A DNA stretch of 64,000 bases from Oegoconia quadripuncta. Taxonomy: Eukaryota > Arthropoda > Insecta > Lepidoptera > Autostichidae. The notes under the pieces are model-generated. The model had not been told where the DNA came from, searched no databases, and was given only the letters and a program-made list of their open reading frames with translations. Position numbers and translations under genes: made by a program. Of the stretch, positions 22,001 through 31,092 are shown one piece after another. The stretch is taken from assembly GCA_949316235.1 (NCBI GenBank), contig OX438751.1, positions 16,988,801 to 17,052,800 on the forward strand, given 5' to 3'. The stretch's first letter is position 1. Each line of letters starts with the position of its first letter.

Positions 22001-23093
22001 AAGTCGTTTGCCCTGGTACTTTTGAGGCCTACTTCAAATTCTGAAAAAAAAACTGGTTTCATTTCACAACTTTGTCCGCATGGATCTTGAGTTGCGTATT
22101 TTAAAACAAGTATTTAGAGATACAAATTTCTTTATAAATTAGGTCAGATTCAAGCAGTCGTAATACGTCAAAATTTTTGCTTTCTATCATTAAATTTGAT
22201 ACGTTAGACGTTTATCCAGTTAGCCTTCTGGGGCGCTTACGAACGCTAAAATTTTTACGTGGTAGGTACAGGTGCATATCGTTATGCCACTGAATGAAAA
22301 ACTACTCTCTAATGTGCCAAACTATCTAGAGTTTGATTGGTGGATTGAACTATTCCCAATTTGAATTTATTTCTTTAAAGTTTAGTTGTCTTCATATTTT
22401 TAGAATTATTTCTTCTAAAGACCAATTTTCCGAGTTGTGAGCGAAATATGCAACGGTGGAAACTCTCTCAAAATCCTACACATTGCACACTTATGTACCG
22501 TAGAGTGCCCATTACCTTAGGGTCTACATGGTCTCAATTTTTAGTTGAAGGTCAGAAATGATTTTTCTTGTATAGTCTTTTATATCATAATTCTGTCTTA
22601 AACGATTTTTTTGAACTTATAAATTCAAAGAAACATAATACCTGTAGCTACTGATAGGTACTTACAGGAGATTTGATTTAGCGAGAAAATTATTTTTAAT
22701 GAGAGGTCCTAGGGTTCCAAGCGATTATGACCAGGTAAAATAAATTAAGTTTAGGTGTAAATTTGCAATATAATAACTTAATTTTAAATTACGATATATC
22801 TACCGTATATTTATGTAGATGAACCAAACAAAACTATTGTCATTGAAAATTACTGTGTAATTTTTTTTATGAATCATCATTCTTTTTTACAGTGCTTCGA
22901 ATATCCCAATTTCATGCGAATAGTACTAACGGTGCCAGAAGACATATTGCGGGAAGCGTGCAAGAGGATATCAATATTCTGTGAGGAGAACTTGGCAACT
23001 GCTGAAAAAATAAAGGAAATAGACAGCAACGTCTTGTCTGTAGCGAATGAAGCGCAAGTTATTTACGAGAACCATTTGACTCGCGCTGCTTAA
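13089..23093 (+). CDS. TAT: Tyrosine aminotransferase, complete, five coding exons
   Basis: PLP-dependent enzyme moving the amino group of tyrosine to 2-oxoglutarate, the first step of tyrosine breakdown; cytosolic in animals. Exons 13089-13233, 17815-18143, 18994-19467, 20718-20900 and 22893-23093 join in phase to 443 residues, the normal family length. Exon 1 ends IALSI plus a split Gly codon that continues as GDPTTFGNL. Landmarks: SGCSHAIEM and VLVPRPGF (exon 2); NPSNPCGS with Asn188, ADEIYEHFVF with Asp216, and SGLTKRFLVPGWR with the PLP lysine Lys249 (exon 3); GAMYMMVEI and EQSVFCLPG (exon 4); CFEYPNFMRIVLTVP with Arg386, the substrate carboxylate-binding arginine (exon 5). The start ATG at 13089 is the only in-frame one ahead of WEVRASALARNT. 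All introns are GT..AG. Intron 1 is 4.6 kb; introns 1, 3 and 4 carry transposon relics. Confidence 0.96.
13234..14587. other. TAT intron 1, first part
   Basis: AT-rich, with long runs of T. No conserved frame or repeat family recognised. Confidence 0.5.
14588..15005 (-). pseudogene. mariner-family transposase remnant, core deleted
   Basis: Minus-strand frame reads from about 15000: a helix-turn-helix (VEIAARFGLSKGTVHRAIHD), then VSSRWVSKLLS and TGDETMMLYYD with the first catalytic Asp, then MEWHYKGEKPP. It jumps straight to a C-terminal tail (CKRLFFKDMEMLVL). The segment with the second and third catalytic acids is missing. It differs in type from the mariner at 41260. Confidence 0.75.
15006..16718. 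other. TAT intron 1, middle part
   Basis: 15020-15330 is GC-richer than its surroundings, with a 99-codon minus-strand frame that I do not recognise. 16360-16700 is also CpG-richer. No gene or known repeat is supported; either patch could be regulatory (speculation). Confidence 0.35.
16719..16980. mobile_element. Foldback MITE with about 110-bp inverted arms
   Basis: 262 bp flanked by TA on each side. Outer ends are CAGGGTGTAACGGTTAAGTG and its complement; the arms stay complementary through TACTATGGGGGCAACTTCG and CGAAATCGCGAAAAAAA, leaving a loop of a few tens of bases around 16835. It has no coding capacity. TA flanks suggest mobilisation by a Tc1/mariner-type transposase (inference). Confidence 0.9.
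16986..17110 (-). mobile_element. SINE-B 3' part, reversed
   Basis: Reverse complement of the SINE-B tail (GGACACTAACACCAATTATC, CTAGTCCCAAAC, ACGGATAAACATTAATAAAC), as at 44580-45010. It sits directly beside the foldback MITE. Confidence 0.7.
18144..18993. other. TAT intron 2
   Basis: 850 bp, AT-rich, GTAAGC donor and TTTTACAG acceptor. No repeat family or hidden frame seen. Confidence 0.7.
20072..20252 (-). mobile_element. SINE-B copy with tRNA-like head, internally deleted
   Basis: On the minus strand the head reads GACCGATTGGTGTAGTGGAC (A-box-like) and GCGAGTTCGATACCCGCGAG (B-box). The opposite end carries a diverged form of the tail GATGATTGGTGTAAGTGTCC. The ends do not pair as an acceptor stem, so it is not a functional tRNA. 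It lies in TAT intron 3. Confidence 0.75.
20945..21090 (+). repeat. Single unit of the repeat at 4715-5180
   Basis: TTTACGAGTTCCTTTTTAGG, TCCGCACCTCAAAAGG and TGTAACCCGCAGGGCACAGT match the 5 kb array and its right flank. It lies at the start of TAT intron 4. Confidence 0.75.
21100..21425 (+). mobile_element. SINE-C, tRNA-headed
   Basis: The head has an A-box-like part near 21105-21125 and the B-box GGGTTCGATTCCC at 21152-21164. The body has GGTGAAGGAAAACATCGTGA, GAGGAAACCTGGATGCC, CCAACCTGCATTGGGC and CAATGGGATGTTTACGGGCT, a layout common in moth and butterfly genomes. It lies in TAT intron 4. Confidence 0.8.
21718..21855 (-). mobile_element. SINE-A, head half only, reversed
   Basis: Contains GGTGGTAGCTAGCCAGGCGG, GGCATTTTAAATGTCC (complement) and the tRNA-like head with GGGGATCGAACCCGCGACC. 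The 3' half of the family is missing. It ends at a G-run (21852-21862). Confidence 0.8.
21856..22892. other. TAT intron 4, remaining part
   Basis: AT-rich; no recognisable repeat or frame before the exon 5 acceptor (TTTTTTACAG). Confidence 0.5.
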
Positions 23094-23152
23094 TTGTCGA
23101 TTTAATTAATAATTAAACAAAAACTGCAATATACCTACTTAAATGAAATATT

Positions 23153-23158
23153 AATAAA
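23153..23158 (+). terminator. TAT polyadenylation signal
   Basis: AATAAA, 60 bp after the TAT stop codon. Confidence 0.6.
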
Positions 23159-23159
23159 A

Positions 23160-24521
23160 CAACAAGTCGTCGGGATCTCGCGACCTTTGTGATTAAGGCA
23201 TTTTTTCTGACACTTTTACTGATACGTCCACGAGAATCAGTTTTAGTCGGCGCACTTTGTATAGGTTCTTTGTGTAGGAATCACGTGATCATTTGTAGTA
23301 CACACACTCGGATTCGATAATGAATGTTGGGGAGAGCTTCCCGTACCACTCACATACACATACATACTTCATAGTACAATGTTTCGCTTGAGGCCGCGAG
23401 CTGAGTAGGGCATCTACAACATCCCTCTGAGAGGAGCAGCACCGTAACCCCAATAGCGGTGCCGCTGCGCCGCCGGCGCACAGGGATTTAGCAAGACCCA
23501 TTTGATATGACAGTCCATCCACAGGTAAGGTAAGAGTTTATATGGAAATTACATGTGTCATATCCTGAAATTTAAGATCACCTCTGGGTCAGTAAAAGTG
23601 TTAAATATTATACACCATAGGTACTCCATGCCTACCAGATGACCACGTAATGGGATATTTTAAAACAGAATTATGGGTGTTCTTATGAGATTTACCTACG
23701 TTCATCCTATATCATTATAAGGTCAGTTGGGGTAAGAACGATGATGTGGCAGGAGAATAACAGACCATACCTAAACATGGAATTAAGTTCTAGGTAGGCG
23801 CTTAATCGATAAACTATGTAGAAATGAAGAATTAGGTACTACAGAAAGTTTCTATGATTGACCCGACTCGTTTATAAAAAGATGAATGTAATTTTTAAAC
23901 GAAAAAAAAAACGAGGTCTTCTCGATCTCTTTTCTGTCTTCTGCCTGACGAATCAAGTGTAAGAGACTAGAGTAAACACCATAATGAATGTCGCAATTTG
24001 ATATTATCGTTATTACTCTATGATATTATTGATATGATTTGTTATAAGTAGATGATTAATTTTAGCAAAAAGCTAAATTTTTTGTGACATTGTGAAATTT
24101 TAGGTACCTACTTGTTAATTATGAGCGTTCACGTGGTTAATCGGTACACTTGTTTGTGCGACTCGCATCTGAATCCTCGGTGAGATTTCCGGAGGTCATG
24201 CATGGACCGTAAAGTTTAAGTACCCGTTTGGGGTCTCACATTCAGATGCGAGTTGTTCCTGTGGGTTCAATGAATATCTAGTGTGGTCGCACACCTACGT
24301 AGCTACCAAAGCACATATAGGTATTAGGTACATAGGTACTTCCAGTGGCGTGCCTAGGGTTTCAGAGGAGTGCATGCCCTAGATATTATGTTTCATGAAT
24401 GTAATTGTGATTTTTATAGCTAGCAATTATTGGTATTTGAAATACTTCATAGTTTTGAAATTAGCGTAGGTACCTATTGATTTTTCAACCATGAAAATCT
24501 GACTAACTAGAACAGCTTCAT
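23160..24521. other. Intergenic, no gene seen
   Basis: One short inverted pair stands out: ACTCGCATCTGAAT near 24160 and ATTCAGATGCGAGT near 24240, about 70 bp apart. No supported frame or known repeat family otherwise. Confidence 0.45.
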
Positions 24522-24850
24522 ATTTTTTTTAATCACAACGGGTTAGCACTTGACCTCAATCACACTGGTGTTAAGTGAAGATAAAGCCTAAGGTGGATGC
24601 GTACTGACCCGGAAACCCAAATATTTAGAGAACTGGCTATCTTATCTCTGACAACCGGAACACAACAGTGCTATTAACATTGATGTTTGGCGGCAGATTT
24701 TGGATAAGACACTGGTAGCTAGCCAGGCGGACATTTAAAATGCCCTACCACCTACCAAACCGAGTACTAAATGTACCCCGCTGGGGATCGAACCCAAGAC
24801 CACCGATTCGTAAACCCTATATGTTGTTTACATTGAGCTACGGAGGCGGT
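24522..24850 (-). mobile_element. SINE-A, nearly full length, reversed
   Basis: A-tail complement at 24522-24530, then GGGTTAGCACTTGACCTCAA, TGACCCGGAAACCC, AGCTAGCCAGGCGGACATTT and the head GGGGATCGAACCCAAGACC ... CTACGGAGGCGG. Same order as 47214-47521 and, inverted, 52138-52450. Confidence 0.9.
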
Positions 24851-24984
24851 GAATGTCAATCGCATAATCTTTATTGCACAAATTAATTATTTATTGTTAG
24901 AGCTCCAAGAGTCAAAGTATGTCTCTCATACCCCATTTGAACTATTATATTCCTTACCATTTTTGTATCTAATAAATAAATAAA

Positions 24985-25115
24985 TAAAACCTACATTTAT
25001 TAGTATTTTTATTGCACCAAAATATTACATATAACAGAGCAGGAACGATAGGTCATGTACAAAAGTGGACTTATCTCTTTAAGAGATCTCTTCCAACCAA
25101 CCTGAGCATTGAAAT
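24985..25115 (-). mobile_element. LINE 3' end, reversed
   Basis: TATTTTTATTGCACCAAAAT, GGACTTATCTCT and AAGAGATCTCTTCCAACCAA mirror the plus-oriented 3' end at 53385-53520. Confidence 0.75.
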
Positions 25116-25144
25116 AGGAATCGGAATAACAGCAAACTGTGTTA

Positions 25145-26570
25145 GTAAAATCAATTGCTGTCTTATTTCAACACCAATAATAACTTAATGACTTCAAAGC
25201 AATTTGGATTCACACGGGGTCTCTCAACAACCGATGCTGGTGTTGAGCTTATTGAGCATATCTTTGAAGCCTGGGAAGATTCACTAGATGCGATTGGTAT
25301 TTTCTGTGATCTGTCAAAGGCTTTTGATTGTGTACATCATGATGGTCTGGTCAGGAAATTTCGCCATTATGGCATCGAGGGCAGTGCCCTCGACCTCTTA
25401 GAATCGTACTTGTGTAATCGAATTCAGAGGGTGGACGTGAATGGTTAGAGATCGTCAGGGTCTGCAGTTTGCATAGGTGTTCCACAGGGCTCAATTCTCG
25501 GGCCGTTCCTGTTTCTGGTTTATATTAATGACTTACCGAATTGCATAAACGGCAACCATAAGATAACAATATTTTCTGATGACACTTCTTTGCTTATCAA
25601 AGTTAAAAGGAGACAGATATATATCTCTTGACGACGTAAATAATGCTATCTCTAAGGTGGTAGAGTGGTTCACATGAAATAATCTACTCCTTAATGAGAA
25701 AATAACCAAATGTATAAAGTTTTCACCACCAAATGTCAAACAGGTAGCCACTACTGTGTTAGTAAAAACGATGAGTTGGAGCTTGTGGACACTACTTTAT
25801 TCCTAGGTATTATTACATTGGATAAAGGACTGCAGTGGGCTCCATATATCGTTTAGTTAGCGAAGCGCCTCAGTTCTGCAGTGTTTGCGACCAAAAAAAC
25901 ACGTTATTTAACCGATGTGGATATACAAATTTCTTTAAATTTATTCCTAAGAGACACTCTGGGACCCAGTTTGTAAATCGCGCGAACCGCTCGTTTCTGC
26001 AGAACAAAGATACAATTTATGTCCGCGGCATTTCCCCACAATAGAATGCCGTAGGTCATTATGCTATGGAAATAACTGAAATAAACCAGCCTCGCGGTCT
26101 GGTTTATTTCAGTTATTTCATAGTCATACATTTAAAGAAATTAATATTTTAACATTAGCATCGCAATATGTTTAGGAAAACGTAATGTATGTAAGAAAAA
26201 ATCTAGAATCGTTTAAGAAAAATAGAGATATATATAATGTTAATAAGTACAACATATAAAAATAAACTTGCTCATGACGGCCGTTTACACAAAGTCATTT
26301 AAAGGGGCAATGTAAACGCTTTTATAACAAGGTTGCAGTGGACATACAAAATTTACCTTTAAAAAATTTAAAACCGTTATAAACAGACATTATTTACCAA
26401 AGGCTATAAAATTTGTGACTATATATGGATGATAAGCAAGCTTGGACATAGACCGCTCGGCGATATTCAGTCGAATTATACAATATAATATAATTGTAAC
26501 CCAAACTTATTTAATAGAGCAACCCTTGAGTTTCTTGCTCGTTCTTCTCTGGGGAATCCTGACGTTTTCA
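25145..26570 (+). mobile_element. LINE, degenerate RT with an internal micro-inversion
   Basis: 25155-25448 is an open RT segment (SKQFGFTRGLSTTDAGVELI, FCDLSKAFDCVHHDGLV); after a stop it continues with [20 protein letters not shown] and the catalytic box FSDDTSLL near 25575. At about 25920-26098 the sequence is turned round: MTYGILLWGNAADIN and LQKRAVRAIYKLG read on the minus strand. From 26130 the plus strand resumes with the C-terminus, full of stops, and a 3' UTR with TTGAGTTTCTTGCTCGTTCT. Same clade as LINE-J. Confidence 0.88.
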
Positions 26571-27664
26571 AGTGATAGTTTGGTTTTAGTGAAGATGAGG
26601 CCGAAAATGGAAGCGCGCTGACAGAGAACACACTATATTATGCTTATATGCTTTTAATAGTACCTAATTTGAATGATCCAATCACCCAATTTTTATCTTC
26701 AAAAGAAAATGATAACAATCTTATTAGTAATGTGAATGACTAAAATTGCGCAATTCTTATCTTCGAAAGAAAACAAGAATTCTAAAAATATTTGCTACAT
26801 AAGGCGCTACTAGAGTTCACTAGTGCCGCCATTTGAAAATGTAATGTATTTTTTTAAAAAAAGGTAAAAAAAAAATTACAAGCAACTTGTTTGTCATAAA
26901 AGTAAGTTATGCCACATTAACAAACACAAAAAATGTGTCACGGTAGATATAGTTTAAAAAATTGCGGAAAACGGCCGTTTTTAGTCCTCTAGTAACCATG
27001 GTTATACTGTGCAAATACTTTATTAAAGTTGTAACAATTTATAGGAACAGCCTGTGCATATGCATAATAAAGATCGGTTTCTAAAGAAAAAAAAATTTGA
27101 ACTTGATAGTTTGTTTGAAAAGCCGTGAAGTGTAAACGCTCTTGTACCTACGTCTCTTAATTAGAAATAAGTATGCCGGAAAAATACCATACTTTCTGAC
27201 AAACGCTACAAACGATAACGATATTGTAATTCTCATTTTTAGGGTTCCGTAGTCAACAAGAAACCCTTATAATTTCGCCATGTTCGTCTGTCTGTCTGTC
27301 CGATGCTCTTAGTACTAGAAAGCTGTCATTTGGCATGGGTATACATATTACTTACGCCAACAAAGTGGTAAATTATAATGTTGAAAAATATTCTGTTTTA
27401 GAGACCTCTCCTACACGTAGAGTGGGGATGAAGATTCTTTTATTTTTGTACCTCAACGTGTGGGATGTCGTTGGATAGTAAAAAATATTAGGGGTTTTCT
27501 TAAACAATTTTTTGTATCCTCATTTAAGAAATATTAAGCTTTAAAGTGCTCATTTTTGTTAGAGTCGAGTATTCCTCCTAAAAGCTAAGCGGTTGGTTTT
27601 CGATACGTGAGACAATTCACAACAATAGTGAAATTAAAAGGAAAACTTTTACAGGTAAGTAGGT
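26571..27664. other. Intergenic, no gene seen
   Basis: 26578-26625 has a SINE-A-like 3' echo (AGTGAAGATGAGG, GGAAGCGCGCTGAC). 27240-27310 (AGGGTTCCGTAGTCAACAAG with TCTGTCTGTCTGTC) is a common dispersed repeat. Nothing else recognised. Confidence 0.4.
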
Positions 27665-27810
27665 TTTTCAAGTTAAAGATGTACTTTCCGTTGCAAATTA
27701 TTTGCCATACAAGAAAACAAAAAGCCCCCTCTAAGTCCGCATATTGTGAGGGCAAGTACGGAATCCTACACTGCGCGTGACTCGACATGCACTTGGTCGG
27801 TTTTTAACCC
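27665..27810 (-). repeat. Dispersed GGTTCCGTA-type repeat, reversed
   Basis: AAGATGTACTTTCCGTTG, AAAAAGCCCCCTCTAAGTC, AAGTACGGAATCCTACACTG and CGACATGCACTTGGTCGG form the reverse complement of 35139-35285, in the same order. Confidence 0.75.
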
Positions 27811-27866
27811 TGACGATTTTTTTTTCAAACGGCGGCATTTGTATACAATTTCTTGTTCACTTCCAG

Positions 27867-27993
27867 GTGGTACAGGTGACTCAACGCGACTCCTTTTCCC
27901 TAGAAGTAAAAGGACTTGTCCGCGTTTTATATGGAGGGTGGTTTTTTATTCCGAGTAAATTCCGACCGGGTTGGTACTACACTGATATTAAAG
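27867..27993 (+). other. Orphan exon-like stretch
   Basis: Between a good acceptor (TTCACTTCCAG) and a donor-like GTACAA the frame reads VVQVTQRDSFSLEVKGLVRV and continues YGGWFFIPSKFRPGWYYTD. Length is 42 codons plus one base. Composition looks coding, but I recognise no family and found no partner exon. It may be part of a real gene, a transposon gene fragment or chance. Confidence 0.25.
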
Positions 27994-29436
27994 GTACAAA
28001 AATGTAGATCGTAAAACCGCTTTAAAATGAATTTTGCACACCTCCGTTTTTATAAAATAAATTAATGAAATAACTATGGTGGAATTATTTTGCGATGCCA
28101 TTGGCAACACTGGCGACTATTTACTCCACAAAAAATCGATCACGACGATCAATAAAGCAAATCGATTATTAAAACAAAAAAAATTAAAACGATTATTAAG
28201 GAAAATATTATAACCATTTCAATGTAGTACTGAAGTATAAATTCTACATCAAATCGAGCACTGAAAGATCGAATTATAAGTCACCGAAATATTTTTTTTT
28301 ATTATGACCTGGGTTTCTAGCAAAAATTGTTTTAAACAACCTCTTAACAGTTATATATAAAATAATTTTTGTCTTTATCTTTATAATTACATTTGATAGA
28401 TTTGTATGAAATCATACACAAGGATATATACGTAAATAGATTATGATCACACCAATTATAGTGAAAAATATAAAAGACAGTAAGTTATTTATTTCTGTAT
28501 TTTATGTGTTTGATAAAGTCACGATCTTTATCCCAAATGGGTTGGTCAGACATATCCCAAACACAGTGAACAAGATTTTGAAATATTTTTGAAAGATTTG
28601 AGATCATTTTGGCATAAAAGAAAATACAGTAAAAAACATGGAAACAAAAATTACTTGAAATTACAATTAGGTACTATGATTGGCACAAAAATCCATAAAT
28701 ATGATAAAAAATCACAAATATGCATAATTATATTATAATGCACAAACAAGAACCAGCATTGTTTACCGTTATACACCGTAAAGTCTGCTGTTGAGTGACC
28801 AGCCTGTTAATGCGATTTGGTTATATTTTCGGATTGAGTGACAGGATCGAGTACCGATCAGTCAGAAATCGATACTCGATCGATTAGCCAATCTCAGATC
28901 GAACAACCCTATTGCTCTTACAAGTTTGACAATGACATTTGTTTGACAGTGGGTGGATATTGTTTTAATTAACGACGGAATGTTCGTTTCAAGGAATGAA
29001 TTGCAAGAGGCTTCATTCTTTCTATAGGCCGGAGTGTTCGTTTTAAAGTAAATTGTTCTGAAACTAAAAAATACATTTTCTCGAAAACGGAGGTTTCTAA
29101 AATTGTACAATTTGTACATAACAGCTGGATATTCAAATACCTATCCAGATATATATAACTTAACCCTGTCGGAATTAATAAATATTAAAAAACCAATCTG
29201 GGACAAGTCCTTTGTATGAATAAACTCCATTCTAAAAAGCCGTAACCACCATAAGAGTCCTTAGTGACAACCTAGAGAAATTTCTCCCACATATTAATTA
29301 AACGTCTGGAAGAGTAGTAAAATACACACTGCTCAACAAAATCTAGGGAACAAACCTATTTTATTGTTTATTTTAAATTAGATATATCTTTGTACTGGTT
29401 GTAGATCAAAAGAAACGTAATTTAACACCCACCCAT
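27994..29436. other. AT-rich intergenic, no gene seen
   Basis: Long AT-rich stretch without a convincing frame; a 85-codon minus frame (29119-28862) has no motif. Confidence 0.45.
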
Positions 29437-29439
29437 TTA

Positions 29440-29612
29440 CGACGACAATATGACGACCTGTTTTGTGTAATGGTTCCTGCTGCTATACCAAAAATTCGCG
29501 GGTTCGAATCCCGCTAGGGGCATCTGTTTGTATGATGAATACAGACATGTGTTCCCGAGTTATGGAGTTTATCAACCATCTGGTATCTATAATACAAGCT
29601 TAGTTGCTTAGT
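29440..29612 (+). mobile_element. SINE-B, head and part of body
   Basis: A-box-like TTTTGTGTAATGGTTCC, B-box GGGTTCGAATCCC at 29500-29512, then the family body TTGTATGATGAATACAGACA and TATAATACAAGCTTAGTTGC. The 3' tail is cut. Confidence 0.8.
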
Positions 29613-29631
29613 GTGGAATTCAGGCAATTTC

Positions 29632-29864
29632 GGCTTTTTGGCCGGATCTCGGCGAGTAAAGTTGCATTTTTCTTTATAATTCTTATAATTTGTGCATTCT
29701 ATCTAACTGAAGAAATAAGAGAAATAAGACATGGCTGTATAGACTTAGATCCCTTTGCCTTCTCCGAGAGGAGCGAATTTAAACAGGCAATTTCATAATC
29801 TTTGCTTTAGCTCCCTTTGCCTGTCCGAAAGGACAAACAATACCAAAAAAAAATCTTTGCTTTA
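29632..29864 (+). mobile_element. Poly-A retroelement family D, internally deleted copy
   Basis: Has the 5' end (GGCTTTTTGGCCGGATCTCG) and the 3' part (ACTGAAGAAATAAGAGAAAT, GATCCCTTTGCCTTCTCCGA) but lacks about 200 bp between them (junction near 29705). Lies directly before a fuller copy. Confidence 0.85.
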
Positions 29865-30259
29865 GGCTTTTTGGCAGGATCTCGGCGAGTGAAGTAGCAT
29901 TTTTCTTTATAATTCTTATAATTTGTTCATTCTAACTTTTAAAGCTTAATAATGGCAGAATATTGTGCAGCAAGCGTTAGTGATGGTGTACTAGTGAAGG
30001 GAAGTGTAAATTAAAGTGGGTAACGGAGCTTTCGGGTTCCCACAAGAAGCCGCCAAAATCTTTTGTAAAGCACTCTGCCACTTTACTGAGGAATGACTTG
30101 ACCGTGACTAGACTCTGTATACGCCAAGTATACGACGAATTACTTGTTTTGACTGAGACTGACTTATAAACTGAAGAAATAAGAGAAATTAGACATGGCT
30201 GTATAGGCTTAGTTCCCTGTGCCTTCCCCGAGAGGAGAATAAAACGAAAAAAAAAAAAA
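29865..30259 (+). mobile_element. Poly-A retroelement family D, fuller copy with target duplication
   Basis: Runs from GGCTTTTTGGCAGGATCTCG to an A-run ending at 30259. TTGCTTTA lies just before it (29857-29864) and just after it (30262-30269), a short target-site duplication. Insertion point is about 107 bp before the EMC4 start codon. Confidence 0.9.
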
Positions 30260-30365
30260 CATTGCTTTATCTGTCTGTTGCGTTGATTTGAGAAAATTTC
30301 AGGAAATAGACGACAGATATTTAGTTATCCAGCAATTATTCACCGAAATTGAAAAGGATTTTGCG

Positions 30366-30963
30366 ATGTCTCAATTAAAGTCTAACAAAAAGTTTAAATG
30401 GGCCTTAGATTTCAATCAAAAGTGAGATTACCATTATTACATATTCACTAATGTATTGTTTCATCCTTATTCTAGATATTATTTATATACTTCTTTCTAG
30501 GTCTCGAACACAGTCTACGGAGTTACCTTCCCCACCAGGCTACAGTCAATCTACAAATGCAAATTACACTGAGTCATCTAAAGACACCGACTCGAGTTTG
30601 CTTATAATTAAGAAATTATGGGATATCGCTCTTGGACCACTGAAGCAAGTGCCTATGAACCTATTTATAATGTATATGGCTGGTAACTCTATATCTATTT
30701 TCCCTATAATGATGGTGGGCATGTTGATTGTTCGTCCAATAAAAGCCGTGCTTGCTACACAAACCACTTTCAAAGCGATGCAAGGAACTCATGCAGCTGG
30801 ACAAAAATTTGTATTCTTCATTGGTAATGTTGTGAACGTATTGCTGGCACTTTATAAATGCCAAAGTATGGGTTTACTACCAACTCATTCCAGCGATTGG
30901 CTTGCATTTGAGGAACCGCAAACTAGGGTTGAACACATTGGGGGTGGTCTGTCTTTACTATAA
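30366..30963 (+). CDS. EMC4: EMC4, ER membrane protein complex subunit 4
   Basis: Subunit of the ER membrane complex that inserts tail-anchored and multipass proteins. Exon 1 is 30366-30421 ([18 protein letters not shown] plus two bases), exon 2 is 30501-30963; the 79-bp intron has a GTGAGA donor and TTTCTAG acceptor. Total 172 residues (human 183). Family landmarks: [35 protein letters not shown], the [20 protein letters not shown] stretch and SDWLAFEEP near the C-terminus. Two hydrophobic segments (about residues 80-105 and 130-150) fit its membrane topology. The start is the first ATG after the retroelement insert and gives the conserved FKWALD motif. A polyA signal follows at 31035. Tail to tail with the STMP1-like gene. 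Confidence 0.96.
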
Positions 30964-30995
30964 AGTAAATAAGTAAGTCTTAAAAAATTTCTGTT

Positions 30996-31001
30996 TTTAT
31001 T
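30996..31001 (-). terminator. Possible polyA signal of the STMP1-like gene
   Basis: AATAAA on the minus strand, 92 bp past the STMP1-like stop and 33 bp beyond the EMC4 stop, so the two 3' UTRs would overlap. Confidence 0.4.
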
Positions 31002-31034
31002 GCTAATTATATTAAATTATCAATGTATAGATCT

Positions 31035-31040
31035 AATAAA
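31035..31040 (+). terminator. EMC4 polyadenylation signal
   Basis: AATAAA, 71 bp after the EMC4 stop codon. Confidence 0.55.
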
Positions 31041-31092
31041 TGGTATATACAAAAAGAAAATCTGTTGTTTTATGCATTTCTCCTTCATTGTA

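Noticed and set aside
29604..29798. 64-codon plus-strand protein ending DPFAFSERSEFKQAIS
   Set aside because: It crosses the deletion joint of a family D retroelement copy, so the first half is in a different context from the other copies.
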